From NCBI RefSeq assembly GCF_019399895.1, contig NC_091884.1:374501-438500 (forward strand): a stretch of DNA of 64,000 nt. Direction: 5' to 3'. This document shows positions 23,560 through 35,810 of the stretch, one piece after another. Numbering within the stretch: the stretch's first letter is position 1; every line of letters starts with the position of its first letter. Origin of the DNA: Cardiocondyla obscurior. Its lineage: Eukaryota; Arthropoda; Insecta; Hymenoptera; Formicidae. Under the pieces are notes generated by a model. The model was given only the letters and a program-made list of their open reading frames with translations. It ran no database searches and was not told the DNA's origin. Position numbers and translations under genes: made by a program.

Positions 23560-26500
23560 ATGTAAATTTTACGGTGGATGCCATTCCAGTGCGTAATACG
23601 GCCACTTCGAATTTAACACGTGCTTCGAGAGAACCTGTTTGCGGCCGGTGTCATTTTCTTTATCTTACAAAACGGCAATCAGCAGCCCGTCCGTATTCGT
23701 TGAAAAATTATTTATCAGGGGCTTGCATTTGTGAAATCAACCGCAGACATCTCGAGTATTAATCGCGATTAAAGAAGAATAAAACCGGTTACGTCTAGTG
23801 ATAAAGTTATCAGTCGTTATAAAGTCCTGCAACTAAATTTAGCTCGAAGAGACGAGATTGTTTTGATACATAATCAATATAATTAAAAAATTGTCCAGTA
23901 CGCCTTATCGATCTCTCCTCCCGTTCTCATATTTCAATTAAAGACCCGCGAAGAAATAAGGGAAAATCGGAGTGTCACACGCGGGAGGCGGTAAGATCAC
24001 CACTCGGGCGAGAAAGACGGTCTCCGAGAGAGCCGGGTCTCTTAAAGAGGATGTATGGGATTAAGATAATAGTCTCGAGAGGGAAGGAACTCGGAAGGTG
24101 GCGGAGGCGGAGAAGCAAAAACGAGCGATATGATGTGGGTCAAAGTCTTCGGGACTGGGTCGCCATCGTTGGGTTCCTTCGTGGGTCGGAGTCCCTTGAA
24201 AGCTTCTTCGGGATCGACCACGGCTCGCCTCCCGCTCGGGAGAGGTTTCAATTCCCACGACGACTTCGGACTTCCGATACCCCGCCGCCCGAATACCGCG
24301 GCCGGAAGTTCGCGAGGATGTACTCGTCGTAATTCGATTAGCAGGACAGCGAGTTCCACTTCTCTCCCGGCGATTAGACACGCGAGACCGTAATTCGGAA
24401 CAAGATTCCCAAACGCGTACTCACTTCTGTTGCGCAAACGTGTTCGCATTTTACTTTTAGCGTAAAGTTAGTTTTAAAAAAAAAATATTACCGCGATGTA
24501 TTCTGATAATTTGCCGCAAAATCTTACGAGGCGCGAACGCGTTAGAAATAAAAGTGTAATATATATGTCGCCAATAAATGTGTAAAAATTGGAGTCATTT
24601 ATTTTGCAAAGTCGCAAAAATTATTTTGTTGCGCAAATCCTCCGTGAAAGGGGAGGAAGGAAATGAAATCTCGTAGACCCTGAGACAGATTCATTACAGG
24701 GTGATATCACGGAGGGTGAGAAAAAGCGACGAGGAGGTTTTGGGCGATGACCGATGGTCCGTGGGGTAGGTTGTCGCCTTTTCTTCATTTTTCTCCCTCG
24801 CCGCGTGCCATGCCTAACAGGCATCTCTGTTACGTCTTTAATAAGACAAAGCCGCAAGCTCCGAATTTAGGGGACGCGAGCTTTTAATCCACGTTCAAAA
24901 TCGGGAAGGATAAAGAAAAAAAAAAAAAAAGATGCCGCGTAATCGACAGGAATGAGTTATCGGTCGTCTTTTATCCCGACAAGCGCGCAAGATTTTTCGA
25001 CGAGCAAGTCTTTATAATTTTCAAACCGCTATCGTTAATTAATCACGGGCGAGGGCCGCGAATTATCTTGATTATGTTATCACGTCGATAAAACCGGCGC
25101 GCGATAAGCGGTTGAGTGAGCAGAATAAACTTCGTCTATTCACGCGCGAGAACGGTATCCTCAGCTTGCAATTATCAGCGCGGAAAATGGAAATGGCGAC
25201 CCGGTCTTGTTCCGGCGGCCACGAAATTTCACTTTCCACCCTTTCCATTCTCGGCCTGCGCCGGCCACCACCGCGTACTGTCCTATCTGCCAGCGCTATA
25301 AATTAATACTAATCTCAGAGCGAGCTCATGCAGGCTTCCTAGGCCGCGAAGGGCGGGCTGGATTTATTGGGATTCGAGTAACTCGCTACGACGTTATCGT
25401 CGCTCGCTCCACTGGTGCACCGACCATAAACGCCGTCGCTAATCGTGCTTCCGAGTTGTAGAGTCACGTTCAAGGTCGTGCTAAAACCATTCTATAACCC
25501 GGCGAGTCTTACGTCGGTGCAGAATTTTTGACAGACTGTACGAGTAATTTGTCAGATAAATTAATTATCTACTTATTTAATCTCTTATGTATATAACATA
25601 AAATTATATAAAATTTTATCGTAATCGCACGAAAAATTTTCAAGTATACCAAATTTAATTTTCCAACATAAAAAAAAAAAATTCTGCAAGTCGCGGTGAA
25701 AGTGTCGACGTTTAAAAAAAAAAAAAAAACAATTTATCTTTGTAATTTACTCGTGTAAGTTCGGCAAACTCGTTCCTGCGGGGATTAAGACAGAAAGATG
25801 AGCACCACTGTAGCGTGTCTAATGTAAAAGGAGGCGGCTGTAGGTGGAGGAGGTGAGAGTGAACGTGCGTAGCCAAGGGGGGCCAGCTCGGGCAAGCCGG
25901 ACTTCGAGGTCCTCCACCCTCCTTCGTGCCGTCCCTCGGCCCTCTTCGTATCTACCTCACCACCATTCCTCACACCCAGCCTCTATCTTCCCGCACTTTC
26001 TCTTCCTCCCTCGGTCTCGGCGACCTCCAGGAACAGGCAGGGGTGGCTTCGCGACGAGGCTAGAGGAGACGAAGGAGGCGGCACGGGGTACGCCGTGGCG
26101 GAGGGTGAGAGGAAGGGGGACGGGGGTTAGGTCTGAGCCTAGATCAATACTCGCATCTCCTGCCGGCTGGACCAGGCCGGACATCGCGTTCCAAAGCTCA
26201 CCTTCTCGCCGATATCAAGCCACCCTACCTACAAGCCATTCTGTACCCTACACCCCCGCGGCCGGTCTATCCTTCTTCCTTCCTTTCGTCCCGCTGCGGC
26301 CTCTTGGCTGGCCCTCTCGGCAAACCCGCGCGATTTGCATCCACCGAGGCTTTCGTCCTGGGCTTTCGCAAGAGAGTTTTTATCTCCCCGCTTTAAATGC
26401 GTTTTTACGATTTTGCGATAGATCCATTGTTCCGACAACGTGAAGGTATCGATACACGACAAGGATAATTACCGTTCTCGTATATAAAGTATAATTTTGT

Positions 26501-27803
26501 AAAATTTTCATGTTCGAACTAGACGTATTTTATATTAAAAAATATTTAAAAAATTATTAACACGATTATTATAATTTATACCTTTTTTAACTAAGATTAC
26601 ACTTATCATTATTTTTATTTAAACCTTTCGTCTCCGTTTTTTTTTAAACGTAGGATTTTTTAATTCCATTCACGACGCACGTGTTGCATTTTTTATCTCG
26701 TTTCAAAATTACTGAATCCCGGATTAAATTAAATACTTTCTTTGTATCTTTGGAAATTCTAAATCCGGTGACCGTGCAGTTTCCTGGACCACGGAGAACC
26801 ACTGCACGTCGGTCAATTTCCCCTTAGTTTCGCCTCGCGCAGGAAGGATGGCCGCTCGTCTCCTCGAATACGCTGCTCTACGTGTTCGTAAACGAATACA
26901 AAAGAGGAAGAGCGGACGATGGAGTCGGCCAAGGCGCGCGGAAGAGAGAAATAGGATAGCGGGAGAAAGAAAACCGCGCAACCCCTGCGTGCTTACAGAC
27001 ACACACGTCCGCGGTACGCACACGTGTTTACTTCATGAACGTGCCTCGAGAAAATTCGAACGGTCGGTCGGTCCATTTGCATGCTCGTCTTTCCCTCCCG
27101 AATATTCCCTCCTTTCGGATTCCGCCTACGATGTGGTCGTCCAATAACCAAAAAATTTCTCAGCGCCCCCGGTACCCCTTTCCATCGCGCGGCGGAGAGC
27201 CTCGAAGCTCCTGATATTCGCTCCGCGTATTCACTGCGTTCGAATATTATTCGCACCCGATAAAAGCATTGAATTCACTCGTCGAGGAGCTTCCTCCGTC
27301 AAAACTCAATCCCTTCCATTTCAATTAAGCTTAATTGTAGATCGTTAATTCTTTAGAACGCATCAGTCTTACTCCGGGAACGTCTTTATGAAGTCGTTGC
27401 TTTCAAAGAGGCTACATCGCGCTATTTGAGACTGAAAGGATTCAATTCTGAGAGTAGCTTCTTGAACGACTTCTCGAAATTAGCGAATTAACGTGTCAAC
27501 TGATGATGTGTAGAAATAAAAAAATTAAAAAAAAAGTTTTATTTTACTGCTTTGAATTTCTATTCGAAAAAAAGCTCAACTCCAATTTTACTATATGGTT
27601 AATTGGTAAAGCTATTTTAATAAATTATTAATTGTAATGATATATTCTTGTAAGAAATAAAAATATTTAAATAGGAATCTAATTACTGATACACTTGCTC
27701 GCTCTGTGCATGGTAAAAAGTGTGAAAATCGACACCTGCCAGAGAAAAACTAAAGTCTGATTGCTGTTCCCTGAATATTCGCGTGTACGGCGTGAGCAGC
27801 ATA

Positions 27804-27865
27804 ATTGCGTGCAATAGCATGGTACCGCAGCACTTGCGCAATTTATACGACGTGCAATTGCACGT
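27804..27865. promoter_or_regulatory. cluster of C/EBP-like palindromes
   Basis: Three palindromes lie within 62 bp: ATTGCGTGCAAT (27804-27815), TTGCGCAA (27834-27841) and the perfect 16-mer ACGTGCAATTGCACGT (27850-27865). The first two fit the bZIP C/EBP type; the third also carries CACGT half-sites. No gene is identified nearby. Confidence 0.3.
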
Positions 27866-30051
27866 TCTCAGTCACATTTGAAAATTAAAAGATTCTCTGC
27901 AATTTATCCCGACCGAATAAGTCGCACGCTCGTTGAATCTGGTTGTAGGAGCTGAGTAAATACAAATAACCGGTTTGAAAACTATTAATCAAATTGTTTT
28001 GTAAAAGAGAAATGACTGCTTTATTTTTCAAAATTTTTATCGACCAGCGAGTTGTGTCATTAAGTAATACGTGCATGTAATGTGTAACGCGCCTTGCTAT
28101 CGCGATGCAAATTTCGAAGATAATTGCATTAAGCGGCACGGTTTCTACAGCTGCTGTTATTATCGTCGCGGTTAAAACGACTATCGAATTTATTTATTTA
28201 ACAAAAATCGATTTTGTGGGAGTGACTTTCTTAACAATGCTTGGTTGGCCACCACTGTTCACTTTCTCCGGGCGAGAGAACCCTTTGGCGTCTCACCCCC
28301 TTTGGCTCGGCTCGGCAGCCCGACTCACTCTCGCTCTCGATTCGCTCTCACTCACCTCCCCCTGCCTTGCCACCCTACGGCTCCGTTAAGGCCACCCTGC
28401 GTTGCACCCTTCTACATCAACCCTCGCCTCGTCCTGGCGTCTTCTCCCCTCTCACCGCCGGCAAGTGAGAGTGGACCTTGGTCCAGCGCTGAATCGACCC
28501 TCTTTGCAACCTCCGCCCGGCTCCGCGCTCACCCTCGCGATTCCACGGCCGTTCGTTCCTTCCCGCCCCCGTCGCTTCTCCGTTGCCACCGCCGACGACG
28601 ACGACGACTTCTCCGCACGTCGCCGCACCCTAATCCCCATCTCGAAGATACGTCTACCCTCGAAACCCCGTATCGATTGGCAGAAACAACGCCAGAGAGC
28701 GCCACCGAAAACCACCCCGCGGCTCTTGTTCTCTTTCTCGGCCACCCCTGAATTTTCACGGAAAAGCGCGGAAGATCGGCAGTTTCGATTTCTTAAGTTC
28801 TTAAGAACACGTCGCGAGACTTACAATTACTGGAAAGGAAAGAACTTACTTGACAAAATTTTTCGACTGTACCGAGTTTCACTTTAACTATTACATTTTA
28901 ATATTTTATATTAATTATTATAATTAAATATTATTAACGATGCGTGGAAATAAAAAAAATATTTTAAAACAACCAACGGTGCATGCCGTTTTTTTTTTTT
29001 TTTTAATTTAATTTCTCTCGATACATAACTACAACAGTTTACATAAAAGTTAAATGAAAAATTAATTGTGAGAAACTTTGCTGATCGCTTTTAATTAATT
29101 TGAATTTGTTTCACACACTTAGACGCGATGAGCGGGCAGCAATTATTTCCATGCATAATTACTATACTTTCCGACCAGCGAATCGTAATCCAATTTCATT
29201 TAATTCAAATTTTGCAACCCCATTCGTCAACGTTTTGCTTTCGTGACGTGCATTGTACCGGGCAAAGTATACTTTTCAGAGATACAAATTCGCGAGCAAG
29301 CAGCCGCGAGCGTTCTCGCTGCAGGCTGGTTCTGGCAAGCAATTAAACGGCGTTGCGGGCCACTTTCGCGCGAATTTTCGCGTGTGGCCAACCAACATTT
29401 GCGAGTTGCGCGTGCGGCTATGCGGTGGGGTAGTTCGGGTAAATGTTGGGATAATTGGGGCGAATCATGCGAGGTTTGCCAAGCGCCCTTTCATCGGCGC
29501 CCGGACTTCTCACTTGCGGTCTCAAAATACGCGGGAGAACGTCAGGAATGCAGCAAGCGACAATTTTAATGAGAGAATCGAGATAACGTCCCGAGCACTA
29601 CGTAAACGTAGTTTTATTTTTCCTTGGATTTTTATAGAAATTTTATCCGTATAGTCCCAAACAATTTAACTGTTCGCTTTTCGAAACTTTCCGGGAATCT
29701 ATCAAGCGTGGCTCGGTGGTCACACTCGAAACGGTTTCGGGTATCAAAGTTAGAGATATTAATAGATTTATTAGTTGGGTTTACTGCGCGACGGCGATCG
29801 TCGATTCGGCAGGTAGATGGCCCGTTTCGAGCACGAGGTAGCATTTTGCGTGGATATCGGCCGTGCGGCTAAATGCCATCGCTCGTTAATATTACGGGAC
29901 CGATTAATAGCCGATCGGTGGAGACGCTACAAAGTCGGCTTCCCCCGTTTCCGGCCGGGGAAATCGCACGAGACGTGATACTCGCGCCCGCCTCGCGAAT
30001 TCCGCCGCCTCGTTCGGCGGTGGGTCGTTGTCGGTGATCGTTAAAAAAAAA

Positions 30052-30080
30052 AGAGAGAGAGAGAAAGAGAGAGAGAGAGA
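30052..30080. repeat. (GA)n microsatellite
   Basis: GA units with single-base interruptions, in a purine tract from about 30043 to 30090. Confidence 0.9.
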
Positions 30081-31564
30081 AAAAAAGAAGGCAATTAGCG
30101 TCGGGCGCGTTTGATCGCGTCGTAAAATCCATTGGCCGCGTCCCGCCTTCGTCCCGTAGCTTCTTCTACCGCTTCTTCTTCTTCTTCCGGCGCGACCGTT
30201 AACGGAACGGCAATTTAACAGCCGATAAAGTCCGGCGACGACGGCGGGGATAGATAAAGCTTCCCGATGGCGTCCCGAGGTTGTCGAGGATAGGAAGAAC
30301 GTTATGACGAATTAGGCCACCCTCGCTTCTGACATCGTCAGAAAAAGGGAGGAGAAAACCTACCCTACCCCAACGAGAGATGCGTTCGGGACGTCGTTAG
30401 CTACGTCGATGAGCGATTTATTCGATCCTGTCTGACCGACGGCGATGCGTTACTACTGCGCGATTAACGAGAAGTGCGCTCTTCCACCTCGCGCTTACCC
30501 AAACTGACCTCTATAATTGTGACTCCAGGTACGTTTTCACGATTCAGGTCTACGATTCCAACCGAGTCCCAGGTGCCACGATGAATTTTAATTCTAAGCA
30601 TTTCCTTCCCATACAAATTATGTTAAATAATGACCGGTGATGACTAATGAGCGGTAATAACTATAATAACGTGAAAGTTATAAATGGATAAGAAGGCGAA
30701 TGTATAATTTATGCCGGAGTTATTAAGCTACTACGAAGGAAGAAAAAAAAAAGAAATTGTCTTATATTAAGTTAAATATAGTTTCAGAAATACATCGGAG
30801 CGAAATATTGTAGATAAGTTTTTTTTTTTTTCTCCCAAACAAATGTACGTCTGACATTAATTGCTATTTCTACGCCTAATAAAAACGCGTCTTATTACTT
30901 AAAGCGACATATGTTTGTCGGTTTTAAAAATAAGTAAAAAAAAATGTATAGTTTTTTACTTTGTCAATTTATAATCTCTGCTCGAAGGCCTTAAAATGTG
31001 CGCGTCGTAAATCGTTTAAAAGACATTCTGCATTTAGATGCAACCACGAGATCCCTCGAATCGTCTGATGTCTACGCTAACTCTATTTGAGATTTTAAAA
31101 TTCAATGAGCCAATCCGATCGCTGACTATAAGCGGCCCTCTGTGTGAGATCTCGCGGGGGAGAAAGACATTGGGAGAGAGGAAGTAAAGAGCAGGAAACG
31201 GGGAGGGATATGCTCTTTGTGATACCGTTAACGGCCCTCTTCGTCCTCTCGAAGTCTTGCCAGATCAAAAGCATTACTCTCGATGGCCAACTTTTTGATT
31301 GAACGTTCCCGATACGCAAAGTCGTTCTGCCATTCGTTTTGTATGAGGAATTTTTCAATTAATGGGCGTAATTACTATTATAAAATACCGCAAGCTAGTA
31401 ATTCTCTAAAGAAATTTTTTAATTTTAATTAAAGATTTTAATTAAAGAAATTATTCAAAGAAATGTATTTAAAAATAGAAAAAAAAAGAAGATAAGAAAT
31501 TTCGTCGCGAAGAGATAATTTTACAAAACATTGTTACATGGTACTTCAAAACTATTTCGTGAGG

Positions 31565-31588
31565 CTCTCTCTCTCTCTCTCTCTCTCT
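31565..31588. repeat. (CT)n microsatellite
   Basis: About twelve uninterrupted CT units. Confidence 0.95.
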
Positions 31589-34500
31589 TTCTCGGACAAC
31601 CCTAAAGGAATCTGGTATCTATGTAGGAAATTATCCTCTGTAATCGTTACAGTCCCGTCATCTCCCTCGCTTGGCAGTAAATTCTTGAGAACCGACCAAG
31701 GTGTCGGCCGATAACGACCGGCCGTTTACCGGGCGTATAAATGAAAAAGCGAGAGTCCCGCGCACCGCGACTGGAAGCTCGTAATTCTGGAGCACCCCCT
31801 CGGACTTCTAATAAATGCCATAAGCTGTTCGCTGAGAGCGAACATAATTCACTCCTCCCCCGCGTTACGTAAATGCACACGCGCGCGATAATCCAATAAA
31901 CGCCTGGGCGCACGTGTGTCCCGCTCCTTAATAAATTTGCCCAATAAATCGCGTCAAACGTAATGCGACAGTAACATAATCATATTTTAGTCACGGCGAA
32001 GGAAGCCAGGCTGATCTCGGCGCCGATAACTTGTCAAACGTTTCGCAAAATTCGCATATCTTAGCGAATTGAATCCCGTCTTCTACACGTCTTCGTTCTT
32101 AAAATTTATTTTCGTTACGCAGCAGATTATTATTCGAACGAGATTGAGCCGCAATGGCTAAAATAATATAAATATACGATATCTAAATACTTTGCTCTTG
32201 CGACAACGATTTTAACGACGCGCGTTTCAAATTTAAACTGGCACTTCTTTATTCCGATGGAACGGCCACTCAATATGCGTACAAAAAAAAAGGAAAATAA
32301 AAATTATCAGTTATTAAAAGTGGTTTATGCTAGCGAGATCAGTTCATTCGTTCGTTAGCTATAACACGTTCTGGGAATTGGTCTTTAATGGCCGCGTAGA
32401 ATTTCATGTGAAATGTCTCGAGACCGCGTGGACGACTTTACGACCTCTCGTTTCAGACTTCGTTCCGATACCACCGTAGAAGAGGAAATGTCTTTGGCTG
32501 CGGCTCATCAACCTACTCCGGTCCGAGTAATTAAAATCAATGCCTCATTTAGCGAATGTAAATCGTACCTTCTTCTCCGTGACATAACGTAGTACTTCCT
32601 TCCGAAGATAAAAGAACTAAACTATTACCTAAGAAACTTGCCGCTCTGATTTTTTCTTCTTGTTTTTTTTTTTTCTAGTCTAAAAAGTAACCCGGGCGAA
32701 TCGCCTCAAAAATTAATGAAGCATTTATATTACGTAATAAGATATTTAAAAAATACTTAATATATTTTATTATTTTTTTTTTCTTTCCTAAAGCAAAATT
32801 AAGTGCTTTAATTTTTGTGGCGGTACTTTTCGACGTAATCTCTCTGCGAAAGCAGGACTTCCGGTGTTTATCATTGTCGTCGCGCCGCTGCATCGCGTTC
32901 CGGTATCGATTCCGTCGTATTGTCTGAAAAGTTTGGAGAAACGGGGAGCTGGCGGAACGCAGAAAGTCATCCAACGGGCCGACACCCACGTCACTTTTAA
33001 CGACGGCACGACACGGAGTAATAACGAGTGACAAAAGAAAATTCGCCGCGCCGAAGTCCCGTCGCGTGCGCCGACCCATAACTTCGCGTCACGGTTGAAA
33101 CGTTTCGCTCGTCGTTACGATCGGCGAGCACGCGACTCGCACGAAGCGCGAGCGACAAAACTCGCGAGCTCGTCGGAAATGACAGCCGGCCGGCTATCCG
33201 ATGTCGTTTCCGTGATTTACGACGAGATAGCAAGGGCGTTCATCGATTACGGCCATTTAATGGCCTGTAACTGTGTTATGCGAATCGCTCATTTTCTGGT
33301 AGGAACTTAGCGAGCTTCATAAATACCGAACCGGCCTTGCAAATCCTTAATTCAGATTGTCAAAATCGAAATACGTATCCTAGACCAAATTAGCAATACG
33401 ACTTATATTATTATGATTATTTTAATATCGTAACCTACGAAAATATTTAAACGTCGAGAAACGAGAGAGAGTACGCTTCAGCTCACAGTCGGATACTTGA
33501 AAGCTCAAGAATCTGTGATGGAATGCCTGGATCTTGTAAAATCGTACCAGTGTTGCTTACAAGTTAAGTAAAAGCCAGGTCGGTTCGTTAGGTATTATCG
33601 ATTGTTGTCGGGGGCGAAGTTTCCGAGGAACGGGACAAGAAGGATCCGCGCGGACGTGTTAGCAAACTGTGCTTCAGAAGAAGGCGATTTGGGTTATGGT
33701 GCTCTTCGTGCCAGGCTTCGGTTCTTAAGGGCTCGGATTGTCAGTAGAACGAGCAGTCGCGAACGAGCGCGTGAGTGATGGGTGAGCGAAAAGCTGTTCC
33801 GAATGAGCGAGGCGCTTCGGGGGGAGCGGGAGGGATGGGTGAAAGGGAGCAAGGTTCGCCAGTTCGCAAGCAATTATCGCGCGAATCGCGCCACTTGGCA
33901 GCACGTAGATTACTCGGCGTTAGCTATATCGATCTCATTTGGTTCATTTCGCAGCTCAACTTTACGGCGCGATCGATGGCAAAAGCCACTAAGACCTTTA
34001 TCTCTACCTCAGCTACATTAGTTTTATCCTGCACATTTATTCTGACACGTTTTAGCATGCGCCTCAACGATAAAGATAATATTTATTTTTTAACAGCTTA
34101 ACATAATTAAAAAAAAAATAGCATTTCTTTTTAAATTTAAAAAGAAACTTATTAAAAAAATATTTTTTTACCGAAATTGAGTTTAATATATATTTTTTTT
34201 GTCCTAAAAAATTAATTTACTTTATATTAAAGTTAAAAAAAAAAAAAATATTTTTTCTCCGATGAAATAAATTTCTGTAAAAGTGCGAGAGAGATTTTAC
34301 AAGTCGATCTTTTCTCACGCTGTCATTATACACATTTAATTCGCCAACAGCCGAGAACGTATACAGAGTAAGAAGAATTAAGTCTGTTTCCGTCGAGGAA
34401 CGTGCACCACACGTCGGCGTTAATTTTCTTCAGTTTCGCAATTACGCGCGCTATAATCACTCCTCTCTCGGCGCTCATCTCGGATATTCCGACGGTAACA

Positions 34501-34905
34501 TCGCCGACCCTCATTCGCGCGATTATAATTAACCGATCGAATTGAAAGAGGGAAAAGGCCCGTCTCACGCGACTCGTGTTTCAACGTATTCGAGTACGGC
34601 GTTCTAAAAACGCGGAACACGAGGTACGGTAGTTACCCTCCCGATCCCCTCGGCGTAACAACGTCCACCGGAGGTCCGGGGGTATCATAATATCGTGTGT
34701 ACGTACATATATAATGCGGTGGCAGACAGCGGTACAGGGACCTTCTCTTCTCGTGAACACGAGACGCTGCTCACGTTGCGTACACGCGCGCATCGCGCAC
34801 CAGTTGCGAGTCCCTACGGTACTTGACAAATTTCACCTCTTTAACGCGCGTACGTTATGAATTTTAAAATACATTTTTATGCATCTGTATAAACCGCGGA
34901 TTTAA

Positions 34906-34973
34906 ACAGCCTGGCATTCATCGGGTACCAAAGTGTCTGGATAATTTAAAAAAAAAGAACAATGCCAGGCTGT
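34906..34973. repeat. 13-bp perfect inverted repeat
   Basis: ACAGCCTGGCATT at 34906-34918 is the exact reverse complement of 34961-34973. The 42-nt spacer includes an A9 run. It may form a hairpin; I see no target-site duplication. Confidence 0.8.
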
Positions 34974-35784
34974 GAGACGATAAAATAAAAATTAATTTAA
35001 TTTGTTTATGTGAAAATAAAAAAATATAGCATCGGTTTTTCTTTCTCTATTTTTAAGTTCGTTCTTATGCCTTGCTCTATCGCTGCATTTCTTTTGCATC
35101 GCGAGTCAAATAAACGTCAGAGATCGCTGACGAGGAAAAATCACGGTATCATGAATAATTCAAAGCTAATTCTGGAATATTAAAGAGCTATCGTGCGATG
35201 GACTCGTGCAATTTGGGAAAAGCCTGGCTTCATAAGTCTCAAGGTAGCGGCTTGTTTCCTGCCAGGTCGCTAAAAGCCCCGTAAATTATTGCCGAAAGTT
35301 TGCGGGGCCCGCTGCAGGACGCGCGCACGCGTCTCATTCTGCACCCCTAATTGTGCTAATTATTATCCCACCGGCGGATGACGAGGGGAGGTCGAGAGGT
35401 CGACCTCCCCCTCGGGAGAAAGGGGGGAAGAGAATTTCGTGATGTCGTGGCTGTGTTTTATGGTCGCCGACACGGAAGGCATCGCCGGCAAATGATTCGA
35501 AAACTTTCAGGCGACGTGACGATTTCTCAATTGAAGTATCGCGAGGTGGCGAGCTAGCTGTCAATGGCTCTCCCCGAGTGTGCGAGACGTCTAAATACTA
35601 GACAATTATTCCTGGCTAATAACGAGCTAGGAAATCTTAATATCTAAACGTTTTTCGCGCGCGTACTAAGTTTACCGCGCGTTGATTTGTGTCAACGAGC
35701 GCTCGACCGCCGAATTTGCCGGGCCAGCTGAGTCCCGCCGTCCGCCCCCCGCGCGTCCCTCGCCCATCCGCCCACGCGGCCTCC

Positions 35785-35810
35785 GCCATGTTGTGCAACA
35801 TGATGGCTGC
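35785..35810. promoter_or_regulatory. YY1/Pho-like palindromic element in a CpG-rich patch
   Basis: A GCCATGTTG / CAACATG palindrome runs directly into GATGGCTGC. This gives opposed GCCAT cores that resemble Pho/YY1 sites. CAGCTG and CACGTG E-boxes follow within about 30 bp. The surrounding DNA is CpG-rich and promoter-like, but no adjacent transcript is identified. Confidence 0.3.

Noticed and set aside
25844..26443. 199-codon open frame on the + strand
   Set aside because: It lies in C-rich, skewed DNA where opposite and shifted frames are also open. The protein is Pro/Arg/Ser low complexity with no domain or supporting splice signals.
28245..28887. Overlapping 168- and 161-codon + strand frames
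   Set aside because: Same cause: a C/T-rich island with few possible stop codons. Two frames are open together and neither resembles a protein family.
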